A stretch of 64,000 nt of DNA from BOG-908 sp963795825 (GTDB lineage Bacteria; Pseudomonadota; Alphaproteobacteria; Acetobacterales; Acetobacteraceae). This document shows positions 51,882 to 60,423 of the stretch, piece by piece. How positions within the stretch are numbered: position 1 is the first letter of the stretch; the number at the start of each line of letters is the position of its first letter. The notes beneath the pieces are model-generated. The model was not told the origin of the DNA and made no database searches. It saw nothing but the letters and a program-made list of their open reading frames with translations. The translations under genes were made by a program, and so were the position numbers. The stretch is taken from positions 310,001 through 374,000 of the forward strand of contig CAWCIW010000001.1 of the NCBI GenBank assembly GCA_963795825.1, given 5' to 3'.

Positions 51882-51885
51882 TTAC
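51460..51885. repeat. Nested palindromic element 24 (expanded, eroded right half)
   Basis: Left: head TCCTTTTTCGAGAAAAAGGA and arm CCGACGCCTGCA. Right: remnants of arm and head about 300 bases away. Either an insertion split the element, or the two ends belong to separate decayed copies. Confidence 0.55.
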
Positions 51886-52520
51886 GAAGCCGTCCCAGGC
51901 GCCCGGTTACCCACCATCGCCAGCAGCTCCCGCCGCGTCGCCGGATCGTCGCGGAACGCGCCCAGCATGCGGCTGGTCACCATCGTCACACCCGTCTTGT
52001 GCACGCCGCGCGTCGTCATGCACTCATGCGCCGCCTCGATGATCACCGCAGTGCCGCGCGGCATCAGCACGTCGTTGATCGTGTTGCAGATCTGCGCGGT
52101 CAGCTTCTCCTGTATCTGCAGGCGGTGCGCGTAGGCATCCACCACGCGGGCCAGCTTGCTGATGCCCACCACACGGCGGTCCGGCAGATACGCCACGTGG
52201 GCGCGGCCGATGATCGGCAGCATGTGATGCTCGCAGCGGCTCTCCAGCCGAATGTCGCGCAGCAGCACGATCTCGTCGTAGCCTTCCACCTCCTCGAAGG
52301 TGCGCTCGAGCATGGCCACCGGATCCTGGTCGTAGCCGCGGAACAGCTCCATGTAGGATTTGGCGACGCGGGTCGGCGTGTCGCGCAGGCCCTCGCGTCC
52401 GGGCTCGTCGCCGGCCCAGCGTATCAGGGTGCGTATGGCGGATTCGGCCTCCTCGCGCGTCGGGCGCGCTTCGCTGGCGGCGTCCGGGACCTGCGGTTTC
52501 GGCTGGCTGGCTTCGTTCAA
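51882..52520 (-). CDS. folE: GTP cyclohydrolase I
   Basis: About 212 residues. It makes dihydroneopterin triphosphate from GTP, the first step to folate. Key motifs: GLRDTPTRVAKSYMELFRGYDQDP, the zinc ligand block RLESRCEHHMLPIIGRAHVAYLP, GISKLARVVDAYAHRLQIQE, and ECMTTRGVHKTG with the second zinc Cys and a catalytic histidine. No ATG precedes the conserved part; TTG 52520 (with GGAAG upstream) is preferred, GTG 52553 is possible. Confidence 0.93.
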   Translation of the reverse strand: MNEASQPKPQVPDAASEARPTREEAESAIRTLIRWAGDEPGREGLRDTPTRVAKSYMELFRGYDQDPVAMLERTFEEVEGYDEIVLLRDIRLESRCEHHMLPIIGRAHVAYLPDRRVVGISKLARVVDAYAHRLQIQEKLTAQICNTINDVLMPRGTAVIIEAAHECMTTRGVHKTGVTMVTSRMLGAFRDDPATRRELLAMVGNRAPGTAS

Positions 52521-52575
52521 GTGCTGGCACTTCCGGGGTATTCGTTGCGGCACAAATGGGGCTTCGGATAAGGCG

Positions 52576-52718
52576 CACAAGCAAGCAGTCCTTTTTCGAG
52601 CCTGACCCCTTTGCTGCAGGCGAACGTGCTTGCAGACGCAGCCAGATCGCGGGGCAGGCGTCATAGCAAAAGCTTTTTGCTTCTTTTCTCGAAAAAGAAT
52701 GCCTTTCTTTCCTCCCTA
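52576..52718. repeat. Nested palindromic element 25 (left head truncated)
   Basis: The left head stops at TCCTTTTTCGAG and then jumps to CCTGACCCCTTTGCTGCAGG; centre GCGAACGTGCTTGCAGA; right arm GGGGCAGGCGTCAT and head CTTCTTTTCTCGAAAAAGAATG (mismatched). It lies between folE and apaG, both leftward. Confidence 0.65.
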
Positions 52719-53159
52719 ATGCACCCGCCCGGCCTGATGCGGACTGTCCAGGCTGAACGCCGGCACCGCCACGTCGAACATCTCCCCTTCGCCCGCATCG
52801 GCGAGCGACACCGCCGGCCCCACCCCGTGCGACACCATGTGGTACCACCCGACCATAAATCCGGACGGCGTCTCCAGCGGCGTGCCGGACGTGTATTCGA
52901 ACGCCTGGCCCGGCTCGAGCAGCGGCTGCTCGCCCACCACGCCGTCGCCCTGCACGCGGAATGTGCGCCCGGTGGCATCTGTGATTTCCCAGGTGCGGCG
53001 CAGGAGCTGCACCGTCTCGCGGCCGCGATTCTCGATCGTCACGCGATAGGCCCACACGTAGCGCTGCGCGTCGGGGTCCGACTGGTCGTCCAGGTAGAAC
53101 GCGGCCACGCGCACGTTTATGCCGCGGGTGAGTGCCGCGTATTCGCGCGGCTCGCTCAT
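52716..53159 (-). CDS. apaG: ApaG domain protein
   Basis: 147 residues. The fibronectin-type-III-like ApaG fold is indicated by INVRVAAFYLDDQSDPDAQRYVWAYRVTIENRG, WEITDATGR, VQGDGVVGEQPLLEPGQAFEYTSGTPLETPSGFM and GWYHMV. Its exact biochemical role is unsettled; it has been linked to Co/Mg resistance and Ap4A metabolism. The ATG overlaps the metZ stop codon by four bases, so both genes are co-translated. Confidence 0.93.
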   Translation of the reverse strand: MSEPREYAALTRGINVRVAAFYLDDQSDPDAQRYVWAYRVTIENRGRETVQLLRRTWEITDATGRTFRVQGDGVVGEQPLLEPGQAFEYTSGTPLETPSGFMVGWYHMVSHGVGPAVSLADAGEGEMFDVAVPAFSLDSPHQAGRVH

Positions 53160-54361
53160 TCGGCGGCTTGCCCGAGCGCCACGGGCGCCGCGGCGGCGTG
53201 CAGCGCGCCGGCCAGGTCGTCCAGCAGGTCCGCCACGTCCTCCAGCCCGACGGAGAGCCGTATCGCCCCGTCGGTGATGCCCAGTTGCGCGCGCGCTTCG
53301 GCGCCGATTCGCATATGCGTGGTCGTCGCCGGGTGGGTGACCATGCTGCGCGCGTCGCCCAAATTGTTGCTGATCGCGATCAGCCGCAGCGCGTTGCAGA
53401 AGCGGAAGGCGGCCGGCTTGCCGCCCGCCAGCTCGAAGGTGACGAGGGTGCCGCCGGCGCTCATCTGCCGCATCGCCAGCGCGTGCTGCGGATGGTCCGC
53501 GCGCCCGGGATACCACACGCGTGCGATCCCGGGTGCTGCGGCCAGGTAGTCCGCCACCGTGGCGGCGCGCGCGCAGGACGCCTCCACGCGAAGGCTCATC
53601 GTCTCCAGGCCTTTCAGCAGGGCCCAGGCGTTGAACGGCGAGAGCGAGGGCCCGGTGTTGCGCACGAAAGGCTGCAGCGTCTCCTCGATCCATTTCGTGC
53701 GGCCGAGCACGGCGCCGCCCAGCACGCGGCCCTGGCCGTCGATATGCTTGGTGGCGGAATACACCACCACGTCCGCGCCGAGTGCGAGCGGCCGCTGCAG
53801 CAGCGGGGTGGCGAACACGTTGTCCACCACCACCAGCGCGCCGGCGGCATGCGCCAGGTCGGCCACCGCCTGGATGTCGACGATCTCCAGCATCGGGTTG
53901 GACGGGGTCTCCAGCAGCACGAGCTGGGTCGGCTGGCTGAGCGCCGCGCGCCAGCCCGCAAGGTCCCCGGCATCGACGAATTCGTAGGCGATGCCCATGC
54001 GCGGCAGCAGGGTGGACACGATCCAGAAGCACGAGCCGAACAGCGCGCGGCTGGCCACCACGCGGTCGCCGCTGCGCAGATGCGACAGCATGGCGGCGTG
54101 CACCGCGGCCATGCCGGTGGCGGTGGCGCGGCACGCTTCGGCGCCTTCGAGCACGGCCATGCGGCGTTCGAAGGCGGCGACCGTCGGGTTGCCGAAGCGG
54201 GAATACTGGTAGTGCGTGACGTCGCCGGAGAAGGTGGCTTCGGCCTGCTCCGCGCTGTCATAGACGAAGCCGGAGGTGAGGAAGAGGGCTTCGCTCGTCT
54301 CGCCGTAGGGCGTGCGCTCGGTTTCGCCGTGGATGAGGGTGGTGGCTGGGCGGTAGGTCAT
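53156..54361 (-). CDS. metZ: O-succinylhomoserine sulfhydrylase
   Basis: 401 residues, a PLP enzyme of the Cys/Met metabolism family. It makes homocysteine from O-succinylhomoserine and sulfide in methionine synthesis. Motifs: SEALFLTSGFVYDSAEQAEATF, the phosphate-binding YQYSRFGNPT, VVASRALFGSCF, ETPSNPMLEIVDI, and the PLP lysine in VVYSATKHIDGQGRVLGG. LISISNNLG-like AISNNLGDARSM replaces the usual SLG segment. Length is normal. It precedes apaG, a common pairing in alphaproteobacteria. Confidence 0.92.
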   Translation of the reverse strand: MTYRPATTLIHGETERTPYGETSEALFLTSGFVYDSAEQAEATFSGDVTHYQYSRFGNPTVAAFERRMAVLEGAEACRATATGMAAVHAAMLSHLRSGDRVVASRALFGSCFWIVSTLLPRMGIAYEFVDAGDLAGWRAALSQPTQLVLLETPSNPMLEIVDIQAVADLAHAAGALVVVDNVFATPLLQRPLALGADVVVYSATKHIDGQGRVLGGAVLGRTKWIEETLQPFVRNTGPSLSPFNAWALLKGLETMSLRVEASCARAATVADYLAAAPGIARVWYPGRADHPQHALAMRQMSAGGTLVTFELAGGKPAAFRFCNALRLIAISNNLGDARSMVTHPATTTHMRIGAEARAQLGITDGAIRLSVGLEDVADLLDDLAGALHAAAAPVALGQAAE

Positions 54362-54510
54362 GGCAGGAAAGTAAGCCCTTCTTTTCTGAAGAAAAGAAGC
54401 AAAAGACTTTTGCTCCCTGACGGGGAGTGCTGAAACAGCCGCCGACAGGGAGCAAAAGTTTTTTGGTCCTTTTTTCCAAAAAAGGACTGCTTGCCTTCCC
54501 TTGCTGCCCT
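54362..54510. repeat. Nested palindromic element 26 (short form)
   Basis: Left head CTTCTTTTCTGAAGAAAAGAAG, arms CCCTGACGGGG and GCCGACAGGG around AGTGCTGAAACAGC, right head TCCTTTTTTCCAAAAAAGGA. Lies between metZ (upstream side) and tRNA-Gly. Confidence 0.8.
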
Positions 54511-54534
54511 CTCTTGAGGTAGGTTCCGCAGAGC

Positions 54535-54608
54535 GCGGGCGTAGTCCAATGGTAGAACGGCAGCTTCCCAAGCTGCATACGCGGGTTCGATTCCCGCCGC
54601 CCGCTCCA
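54535..54608 (+). tRNA. tRNA-Gly (anticodon CCC)
   Basis: 74 bases. Acceptor GCGGGCG pairs with CGCCCGC, followed by T and encoded CCA. D arm TAGTCCAATGGTAGAA, anticodon stem GCAGC/GCTGC with loop TTCCCAA (anticodon CCC), T loop GGTTCGATTCC. It is complete. Confidence 0.95.
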
Positions 54609-54610
54609 TT

Positions 54611-55249
54611 TCACCCCGCCAGCCCCGCCGTCAGCGCCCCGACCACCAGATGCATCTGGTCGCGCAGCGCCGCGCGCGCGATCGGCTCCACCGTGCCGTC
54701 CAGCCCCAGCGCCACGATCCCGTGCACCGCGGCAAACACCGACCTGGCCAGCAGCGCGCAGGCCTGCGCCGTATCGCCGGGCCGCAGCAAGGCGAGCGGA
54801 CCCTCCACGTGGCGGAACAGAGCCGCCTGCCGGGCGGCGAACGCCGGCGTGAGCGGGCGACCCTCGGCGCTGCCGCGATGCTGGAACACCGCCGCCCAAA
54901 GCTGCCGGTGGCCGGCGGCGTAGTCCAGATAGGCGTCCGCCAGCGCCACGAGCTGGGGCGCCGGCGCGTCGGCCGCCGCCCGCCCGCCTGCCGCCAGCAG
55001 CGCGGCGCCGATCGCATCCAGCGTGCGTCCGTTCACCTCGAGAATCAGCGCGTCGAGGTCGGGGAACACCTGGTAGATCGCGCCCACCGCGCATCCGGCC
55101 GCGGTCGCCAGCGCGCGGGCGCGCAACGCCTGCAGGCCATCGGCGGAAATCACCGCCTCCGCGGCCACGACGAGGCGATCCCGCAAGCCGTCCTGCCGCT
55201 CCGCAGTTTTTTCTGAACGCCGTTCAGATTTATCTTGAACGCTGTTCAT
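54611..55249 (-). CDS. TetR-family regulator of the adjacent PspA-like operon
   Basis: 212 residues from ATG 55249 (MNSVQDKSERRSEKTAERQD). The helix-turn-helix is AVISADGLQALRARALATAAGCAVGAIYQVFPDLDALILEV, with a C-terminal ligand-binding domain. Its start codon lies inside one of three TGAAC-N3-GTTCA operators that also cover the promoter of the divergent PspA-like gene. It is therefore very likely a repressor of itself and of that operon. It ends two bases past tRNA-Gly on the opposite strand. Confidence 0.85.
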   Translation of the reverse strand: MNSVQDKSERRSEKTAERQDGLRDRLVVAAEAVISADGLQALRARALATAAGCAVGAIYQVFPDLDALILEVNGRTLDAIGAALLAAGGRAAADAPAPQLVALADAYLDYAAGHRQLWAAVFQHRGSAEGRPLTPAFAARQAALFRHVEGPLALLRPGDTAQACALLARSVFAAVHGIVALGLDGTVEPIARAALRDQMHLVVGALTAGLAG

Positions 55250-55279
55250 GATCGGTGTATCTCCTCTGAACAACGTTCA
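55214..55279. promoter_or_regulatory. Triple TetR-type operator TGAAC-N3-GTTCA
   Basis: Three perfect 13-base palindromes: TGAACGCCGTTCA (55214-55226, inside the tetR coding start), TGAACGCTGTTCA (55236-55248, overlapping the tetR ATG) and TGAACAACGTTCA (55267-55279, just before the AAAGGAG site of the PspA-like gene). The spacings are 22 and 31 bases, two and three helical turns. This allows one repressor to occupy one DNA face and shut both genes. Confidence 0.75.
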
Positions 55280-55294
55280 TAAAGGAGCCTGACC

Positions 55295-55984
55295 GTGCTG
55301 AAAACCCTGACGATGCTGATGCGCGGCTCGTCCGCCGCCGCCGCCGAGCAACTCGCCGACCGGAACGCTCTGCTGCTGCTCGACCAGCAGATGCGCGACG
55401 TGGCCACCTCCCACACCGTGGCCCAGCGGGCGCTCGCGGTGGCGCTGGCGGAGGACGCGATGGAGGGAAGGCGGATGGATGCGGCGCAGGAGCGGTTGGC
55501 TGGCCTGGAGCAGCGGGCGCGCGCGGCGCTGGCGGCCGGCGCCGAGGCGCTGGCCACCGACGCGGCCGAGGCGATCGCCACCCTGGAAGCCGAGCACCAG
55601 GCCGGCCAGCAGGCGCGCAAGCTGTTCGCCACCGAAATCGCCCGGCTGCGCGGCCGGGTGACGGACACCGAGCGCCGCCTGGCCGAGTTGCACCGGGGCC
55701 GGCGGGTGGCGCGGGTGGCCGAGGCGGTGCGGGTGTCGCGCCGCGGCACCATCGAGCCGGCCGATCCGCAATACGGCACGCTGTCGGAGGCGGAGGCGAC
55801 CTTGGCCAGGCTGCGCACGCGGCAGGAGCGGACGGCGGAAGCCTGCGATGCGCTGGCCGGGCTCGCGGCCGAGACCGCGCCGGAGACGATTGACAAACGG
55901 CTGGAGGATGCCGGTTTCGGCCCGATTACGCGGCCTACGGCGGCTGGCGTGCTTGCGCGGCTTAGACAGCAAGGAAGCAAGTAG
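55295..55984 (+). CDS. PspA/IM30 (ESCRT-III-like) family protein
   Basis: 229 residues, almost entirely helical. It begins MLKTLTMLMRGSSAAAAEQLADRNALLLLDQQMRD, the amphipathic membrane helix plus start of the coiled-coil that defines PspA. Long charged helices follow (AQERLAGLEQRARAALAAGAEAL, RGRVTDTERRLAELHRGRRVARVAEAV). PspA oligomers coat and stabilise a stressed inner membrane. The GTG start at 55295 follows AAAGGAGCCTGACC. Its final residues (RQQGSK) and stop come from palindromic element 27. A YiaA-type gene follows on the same strand. Confidence 0.85.
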   Translation: MLKTLTMLMRGSSAAAAEQLADRNALLLLDQQMRDVATSHTVAQRALAVALAEDAMEGRRMDAAQERLAGLEQRARAALAAGAEALATDAAEAIATLEAEHQAGQQARKLFATEIARLRGRVTDTERRLAELHRGRRVARVAEAVRVSRRGTIEPADPQYGTLSEAEATLARLRTRQERTAEACDALAGLAAETAPETIDKRLEDAGFGPITRPTAAGVLARLRQQGSK

Positions 55985-56157
55985 TCCTTTTTCGAGAAAA
56001 AGGACCAAAAAGCTTTTGCTCCGACGACTGCCCGAAAGCTTACTCTCGTTCGGCAAGTCGATACGGTTGCAAAAATATCCACGATCTTCGGGCAGGCGTC
56101 ATAGCAGAAGCTTTTTGGTCCTTTTTCTCGAAAAAGGACTGCTTTCTTTCTTGCTCG
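55970..56157. repeat. Nested palindromic element 27 (long form)
   Basis: GGA-type heads on both sides, left arm CGACGACTGCCCG, right arm CGGGCAGGCGTCA, centre CGGCAAGTCGATACGGTTGC. It supplies the stop codon of the PspA-like gene and separates it from the yiaA-like gene. Confidence 0.8.
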
Positions 56158-56191
56158 ACTGCACCAACAACCCACTCAAGGAGACCACAAA

Positions 56192-56464
56192 ATGAAGCAG
56201 TTACAGACCGAAACCCACGCGCCCGCCTGGGTTTTCTTTACCTACGCCTCGTTCGCGATATCGCTGTTGTTCATGCTGGGCGGCATTGCGATGCTGCCTC
56301 TCGATCTGTGGATGCGCGCATTCCTGTTCGTGGGTGCGCTGATGGTGGTGCAATCCTCCATCACACTGACGAAAACCCAGCGCGACGTGCATGAAAGCGG
56401 CCGTTTCATCAACCGCATCGAAGACGCGAGAACGGAGAAACTGTTGATGGAAGCAGGCAGATAA
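56192..56464 (+). CDS. yiaA: YiaA/YiaB two-helix domain protein
   Basis: 90 residues. Two transmembrane segments, AWVFFTYASFAISLLFMLGGI and AFLFVGALMVVQSSITLTKT, with a short cytoplasmic tail (VHESGRFINRIEDARTEKLL). This is the YiaA/YiaB domain layout, often found beside PspA-like genes. Start ATG 56192 follows AAGGAGACCACAAA. It probably belongs to the TetR-controlled stress operon, although palindromic element 27 intervenes. Confidence 0.85.
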   Translation: MKQLQTETHAPAWVFFTYASFAISLLFMLGGIAMLPLDLWMRAFLFVGALMVVQSSITLTKTQRDVHESGRFINRIEDARTEKLLMEAGR

Positions 56465-56470
56465 AACGCA

Positions 56471-56502
56471 TCCGGTTCTGCAGGTAAACCTGCAGAACCG
56501 GA
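56471..56502 (+). terminator. Perfect hairpin after yiaA-like gene
   Basis: TCCGGTTCTGCAGGT pairs exactly with ACCTGCAGAACCGGA across a 2-base loop, six bases after the stop codon. There is no following T run, so it may be a Rho-assisted stop or RNA 3'-end protection. Confidence 0.55.
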
Positions 56503-56527
56503 CGATACGCTCAGGACGGCGCCAAGG

Positions 56528-56555
56528 CGGCCTTCTTTTCCGCGGAAAAGAAGGC
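56528..56555 (-). terminator. Head-like palindrome after sedolisin gene
   Basis: GGCCTTCTTTTCC-GC-GGAAAAGAAGGCC is a perfect 13-base-pair hairpin just downstream of the leftward sedolisin stop. It resembles an isolated head of the palindromic element family (GGCCTTCTTTT) without arms. Confidence 0.6.
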
Positions 56556-56566
56556 CGTTGTGCCGC

Positions 56567-58749
56567 TTACTGCGCCGCCAGTAACGGCGCGTATGGCACG
56601 CCGAGCCCGGTCACCGCATCGTATCCCGGGGTGGTGCTCAGGAACACGTCGTCGATCCCCTCGCAGATCTTCAGGCCGCACACCGTCAGCGCATACGGCG
56701 TTGTGGAGATGTTGAACGGCACCGAGTTGATCGTGACGACACGTACGCGGTTGAGGTTGTTGGCATAGCCGCGCAGCAACGCTTTCGGGCTGGTCGGCGG
56801 CTTCACGTCGTTGATGCCGGACGATTGCAGCGTGGTGCCGATCTTGCCCGCATAGAAGAACGGGTTGGCGAAGCCGAGCAGCGGCTTGCCGGCGGCGAGC
56901 CGGACCTGGTCCACCACGGCGAGCGTGCCGGCCATCAGCGGCGAGGCCAGGCTGGTGCCGCCTATGCTGCCCTCGCAGTATTCGGTGGTTGCCGTCACCG
57001 GCTTGCAGCCCGCATCGCTGATCGGGTTGCCGGCGATGGTGTAGGTCTCGCCATAGAGGTAGCCGGTGTAAGGGTCGGCCACCATCGACACGTCGGGTGC
57101 CACGCGCTGCTTGCCGATCGTGAAGGCCGTGCCGCTGGCGGTGTAGAGCGTGGAGGCCAGCGCGTCCGGCACGATGCCGACCTGGTAGGAGGGCTGCGGA
57201 GAGACCAGGCTGATGCCGCCGCCGGAGCCGGAGTAGAACGCGAAGGCGGAGATCGGTCTGGCCGTTGGGGGCGGTCTCCGTCGTCAGGCCGCTGGTGGTG
57301 ATCGACGTGCCGCTGTTGACGGTCGCGTCGTTCAGGTAGTCGCGGTAGTTGCCCCAGCCCCACTCGCCCTTGGCGCCCGCGGCGTTGCGGTCGAACAGGC
57401 TGGTGCCGCCCACCGCCGTCACATAGGCGCTGTCGGATTCGTAGGCGCCGGTGGCGATGCCGTTGACCTGGCTGAGGTCGCCGTCGTCGCCGCTGCTGAA
57501 CAGCAGGGTGATGCCGGTCGCGGCGGCCACCATGAAGTTCTGGTCCTGCGCCATCGTGCCGGCCGGATCGATATCACCGTTATAGCTGTAGCTGTTGGTG
57601 ATGATGTCGCCGGCGCGGTTGTAGATGGCGTTGCTCAGCGCCACGCTCAGCGACGTTCCGCTGTCCGACGAGCCGACATAGACGATGTTGGCGCCGGGTG
57701 CCGCGCCGTGCACCGCGGCCAGGTCGAGCAACTCCTCGCCCCACCAGCCATAGGCGGTGGTCACTTCGGAGGCCGGCAGGTTGTAGATGCCCTGCGGGAT
57801 GATCTCCGAAAAATTCGGCCGCCGTCAGCGCCGGCAGGTTGTGGTTCGCGGCATAGGCGTTGCCGTCGGCCATCAGCGTGGGCGAGGCATAGGCGTCCAC
57901 GATCACGACGGTCACGCCGGCGCCCGTGGCCGGCACGTGGTTGAGGCCGTAGGCCTGGCGCACCTGCTGCGGGGTGTAGCCGCAGATCAGCCAGGGCAGC
58001 GATGCCGAATACGGGGCCGGCGCGGTGCTCAGCTCGGCCTTCAGATCGCCGGCGTAGGTGTCGCAGTAAGGCGAGGGCAGGGCGGCGGCGACAGGCGGCG
58101 GGGTCACCGTCGGGGTGTCGTCTTCATGCGCGAAATCGGCGTGTTGCGGGGCGACGCGCTCGCCCTGGGTGACCGAGACGTGGTTCGGGTGGCGCGTGTT
58201 GCTGGCGTCGAGGCCTTCGATCGCGAGCACCTTGCCGGCGAGGGCGGCCGGGATGCTCGGCAGTTCGCTGTTGGCGCGCACGGCGCGGCCGTGGAAGTCG
58301 TAGAGGTTCTGCGACACGCCGAACGTGGCCTGCAGCTGGGCGACGCTGGCCTCCGCCGACACGTAGGAGCCGGCCGGGCCGACCGTGACAGCTTTCATGC
58401 CGGCATTGCGGAGCAGGTCCGCCGCGGCGCTGACGTCGGCCGGATCGGGTGCGAAGCGGCTGCGGAAGCCGGCCTGGGTGAGGTATTTGCCGTATTGCGG
58501 GCTCTTCGGGCTGGAGACCGCTTCCACCAGCGCCTGCAGGCGCTCCGGATTGCGCAGCGCCATGTGCAGCACGACGGTGACGTGGTCGCCGGCGGGCGCG
58601 GTGCCGACGCGCTGGGCCTTGCTGACCCAGCCGCCGACATTGCCCGGCACGGTGGCGCTATCCGCGGCGAACGCGGCGCCCGAGGCGAGCAGAGCCATTG
58701 CCGCAAGCGTGCTGCTGGCGAGAACGCGATGTCTGAAGGTTCTTTGCAA
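56567..58749 (-). pseudogene. Sedolisin/pro-kumamolisin family acid peptidase (S53), two frame breaks
   Basis: Reading leftward: a signal region (ASSTLAAMALLASGAAFA), a long pro-domain (NPERLQALVEAVSSPKSPQYGKYLT, FAPDPADVSAAADLLRNAG, ASVAQLQATFGV), then the catalytic domain. The Glu/Asp pair lies in WGEELLDLAAVHG, the oxyanion Asp in LFSSGDDGD, the catalytic serine in GGTSLASPLMAG and calcium ligands in TTPGYDAVTGLG. The frame changes near 57816 (extra base after GCC) and near 57256. The repaired chain is about 727 residues, typical of pro-kumamolisins, which are secreted and active at low pH. Start is probably TTG 58749. Confidence 0.85.
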
Positions 58750-58984
58750 GGGTGGCTCCGATGAAGGGGGGGGGCAGATCTGCCGGACTGGCCGGTCGCC
58801 CGGCGCCGGCGGGCCGGAACTGGGCGTCCACAACGTGGACAGGCCGAAACGCTACGCGGCGGCAACATGCGCTGCAAGCTACAGGTTAACGGTTTCTTGC
58901 CCGACTGTACACAAAACCGTTACTTTCCCTGAGGTCGCATTGCACCCCCCCCCGGAGCCGCGGGATGCGCTGTGTATGGTCCGC

Positions 58985-60128
58985 TCAGCCGGCCAGCCAC
59001 GCCCGCAAATCCTTCCACAGCATGGTCCGCGCGGCGGCGCCGGCGACCATCCCCACATGCCCGGCCTGCGGCCGCACGATCACGGCGCCGGGCAGCAGGG
59101 CCGCAAGAGCGAGCGCGCTGTCGGGCGGCACGATGCGGTCGCGCGCCGGCACGGCGACGAAACTGGGCATGCGCGGTGCTTCCGGCAGCACGGGCGCGCC
59201 GGCGATGCGCCAGGCTGCCCCGGGCGGCGTGTTGCGGCCATACCAGCCGCCGAGCACCTCGCGCGCCACGGGGGCGGCGAGCGGCACGCCGTCGTTCAGC
59301 CAGTCCTCCAGCGCCACGAAGCGCATGGCTCGCGCGCTCTGCTGGTCCTGCCGCCCGAAATCGCGGTATTTGGCGCCTACGCTGCCAGGGTCGAGCAGGC
59401 TGAACAGCATCTGCAGCGCATCGACCGGCATGCGTGCCGCTGGCGCAGAAGGCGGGTTCCATCCAGGGCAGGAGTTCGGCCAGCCGGCGCGACGCCGCCT
59501 CGTCCGGCACCAGAAATCCCAGGGCGTGGCGAGCAGCGCCAGGCGGCTGATCCGGTCCGGCCGGCGCGCGGCGGCGGCCACGGCCATCAGCCCGCCCATG
59601 CAGTAGCCGGCAAGCGTCACCGGGCGGCCGAGCCGCTTCGATCGCGCGCTCCAGCCGGCCGGCGATGTAGTCGGTCAGCGTGAAGCCCGCTCCAGCTGCG
59701 CCGGGCCAGCCCCACTCCAGCAGCAGCGGCCGCACCCCGCCGGCGGCAAGGGAACGCAGCAGCGAGCGGCCTCCACCAGGTCCAGCACATGGGCGCGGTT
59801 GACCAGGCTCGGCACGAACAGCACCGTCGGACCCGGTCGCCGCCGTAATCCAGCAGGCGCGAGCGGCCTTCCTCCCAGATCGCCGGCGGGTCGGTGACGC
59901 GCCGTTCTAGGGATGGGCGCGATAGGCGGCGATGCCGGCGAGCAGAGCGGCATCCGGCGCGAAATCAGCCGGGGGGTGCGCCGCCCAGTCCGCCAGGCCG
60001 GCCGGCATCGTCGGGGCGCCGGGCCGGGCGTCGTTCGGCGGCGCCTGCTTCAGGGAGGCCTGCATCAGGTGGAACAGCAGCGGGCGCGGGCCGCGCCGGC
60101 GGTGCGGCCCCGGCGCCTCTGGCCGCAT
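58985..60128 (-). pseudogene. phaC: Poly(3-hydroxyalkanoate) synthase-like alpha/beta hydrolase, several frame breaks
   Basis: The lipase-box cysteine motif GYCMGGLMAV replaces the usual serine, as in PHA synthases, which polymerise 3-hydroxyacyl-CoA into storage polyester. Upstream homologous pieces lie in different frames: RPLLFHLMQASLKQ and LLAGIAAYRAHP (59907-60128), FVPSLVNRAHVLDL (near 59800), RPLLLEWGWPG...GFTLTDYIAGRLERAIEA (near 59640-59730). Downstream SVGAKYRDFGRQDQQSARAM, VAREVLGGWYGRNTP, DRIVPPDSALALAALLPGA and GHVGMVAG (Asp and His of the triad) are mostly in one frame. At least four breaks are needed. It is divergent from phaR. Confidence 0.75.
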
Positions 60129-60285
60129 CACCGAAAGCTGCCTCCATCTCGCGCAGCTCGCGGTCGTCCGCCAGCGCGCGCAGCTCGCTCCGCCAGATCA
60201 CCGCCCAGTCGCGCCGCCAATCTTCTTCCGCCAAACAGGTATTCCCGAAGTAACAAGACGAACTTTCTTTTTCAAAACGAAGCAT
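60128..60285 (-). CDS. Possible small protein upstream of phaC (uncertain)
   Basis: On the minus strand a frame begins MLRFEKESSSCYF at 60285 and shows strong GC-rich third positions over EEDWRRDWAVIWRSELRALADDRELREM. This looks like real coding sequence and would lie directly before phaC. Its continuation after about 60140 loses codon bias, and the frame stays open to 59965, so either it ends by an unseen frame change or it is fused to phaC. Function unknown; small partners of PHA synthases exist but I see no specific match. Confidence 0.35.
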
Positions 60286-60423
60286 ATCTTTCCGCGTGCG
60301 GGCCGGCGGACGCGTCCGCCTTGCGGGAAATTCCCGCTGAAGTGTGGCGAAACGCGCGCGCACGCCGCGTTTTTGTGCGTTCCCTGCGTCCATGCTAGCG
60401 TTTCTGCCTGCCAGGAGAGTGCA

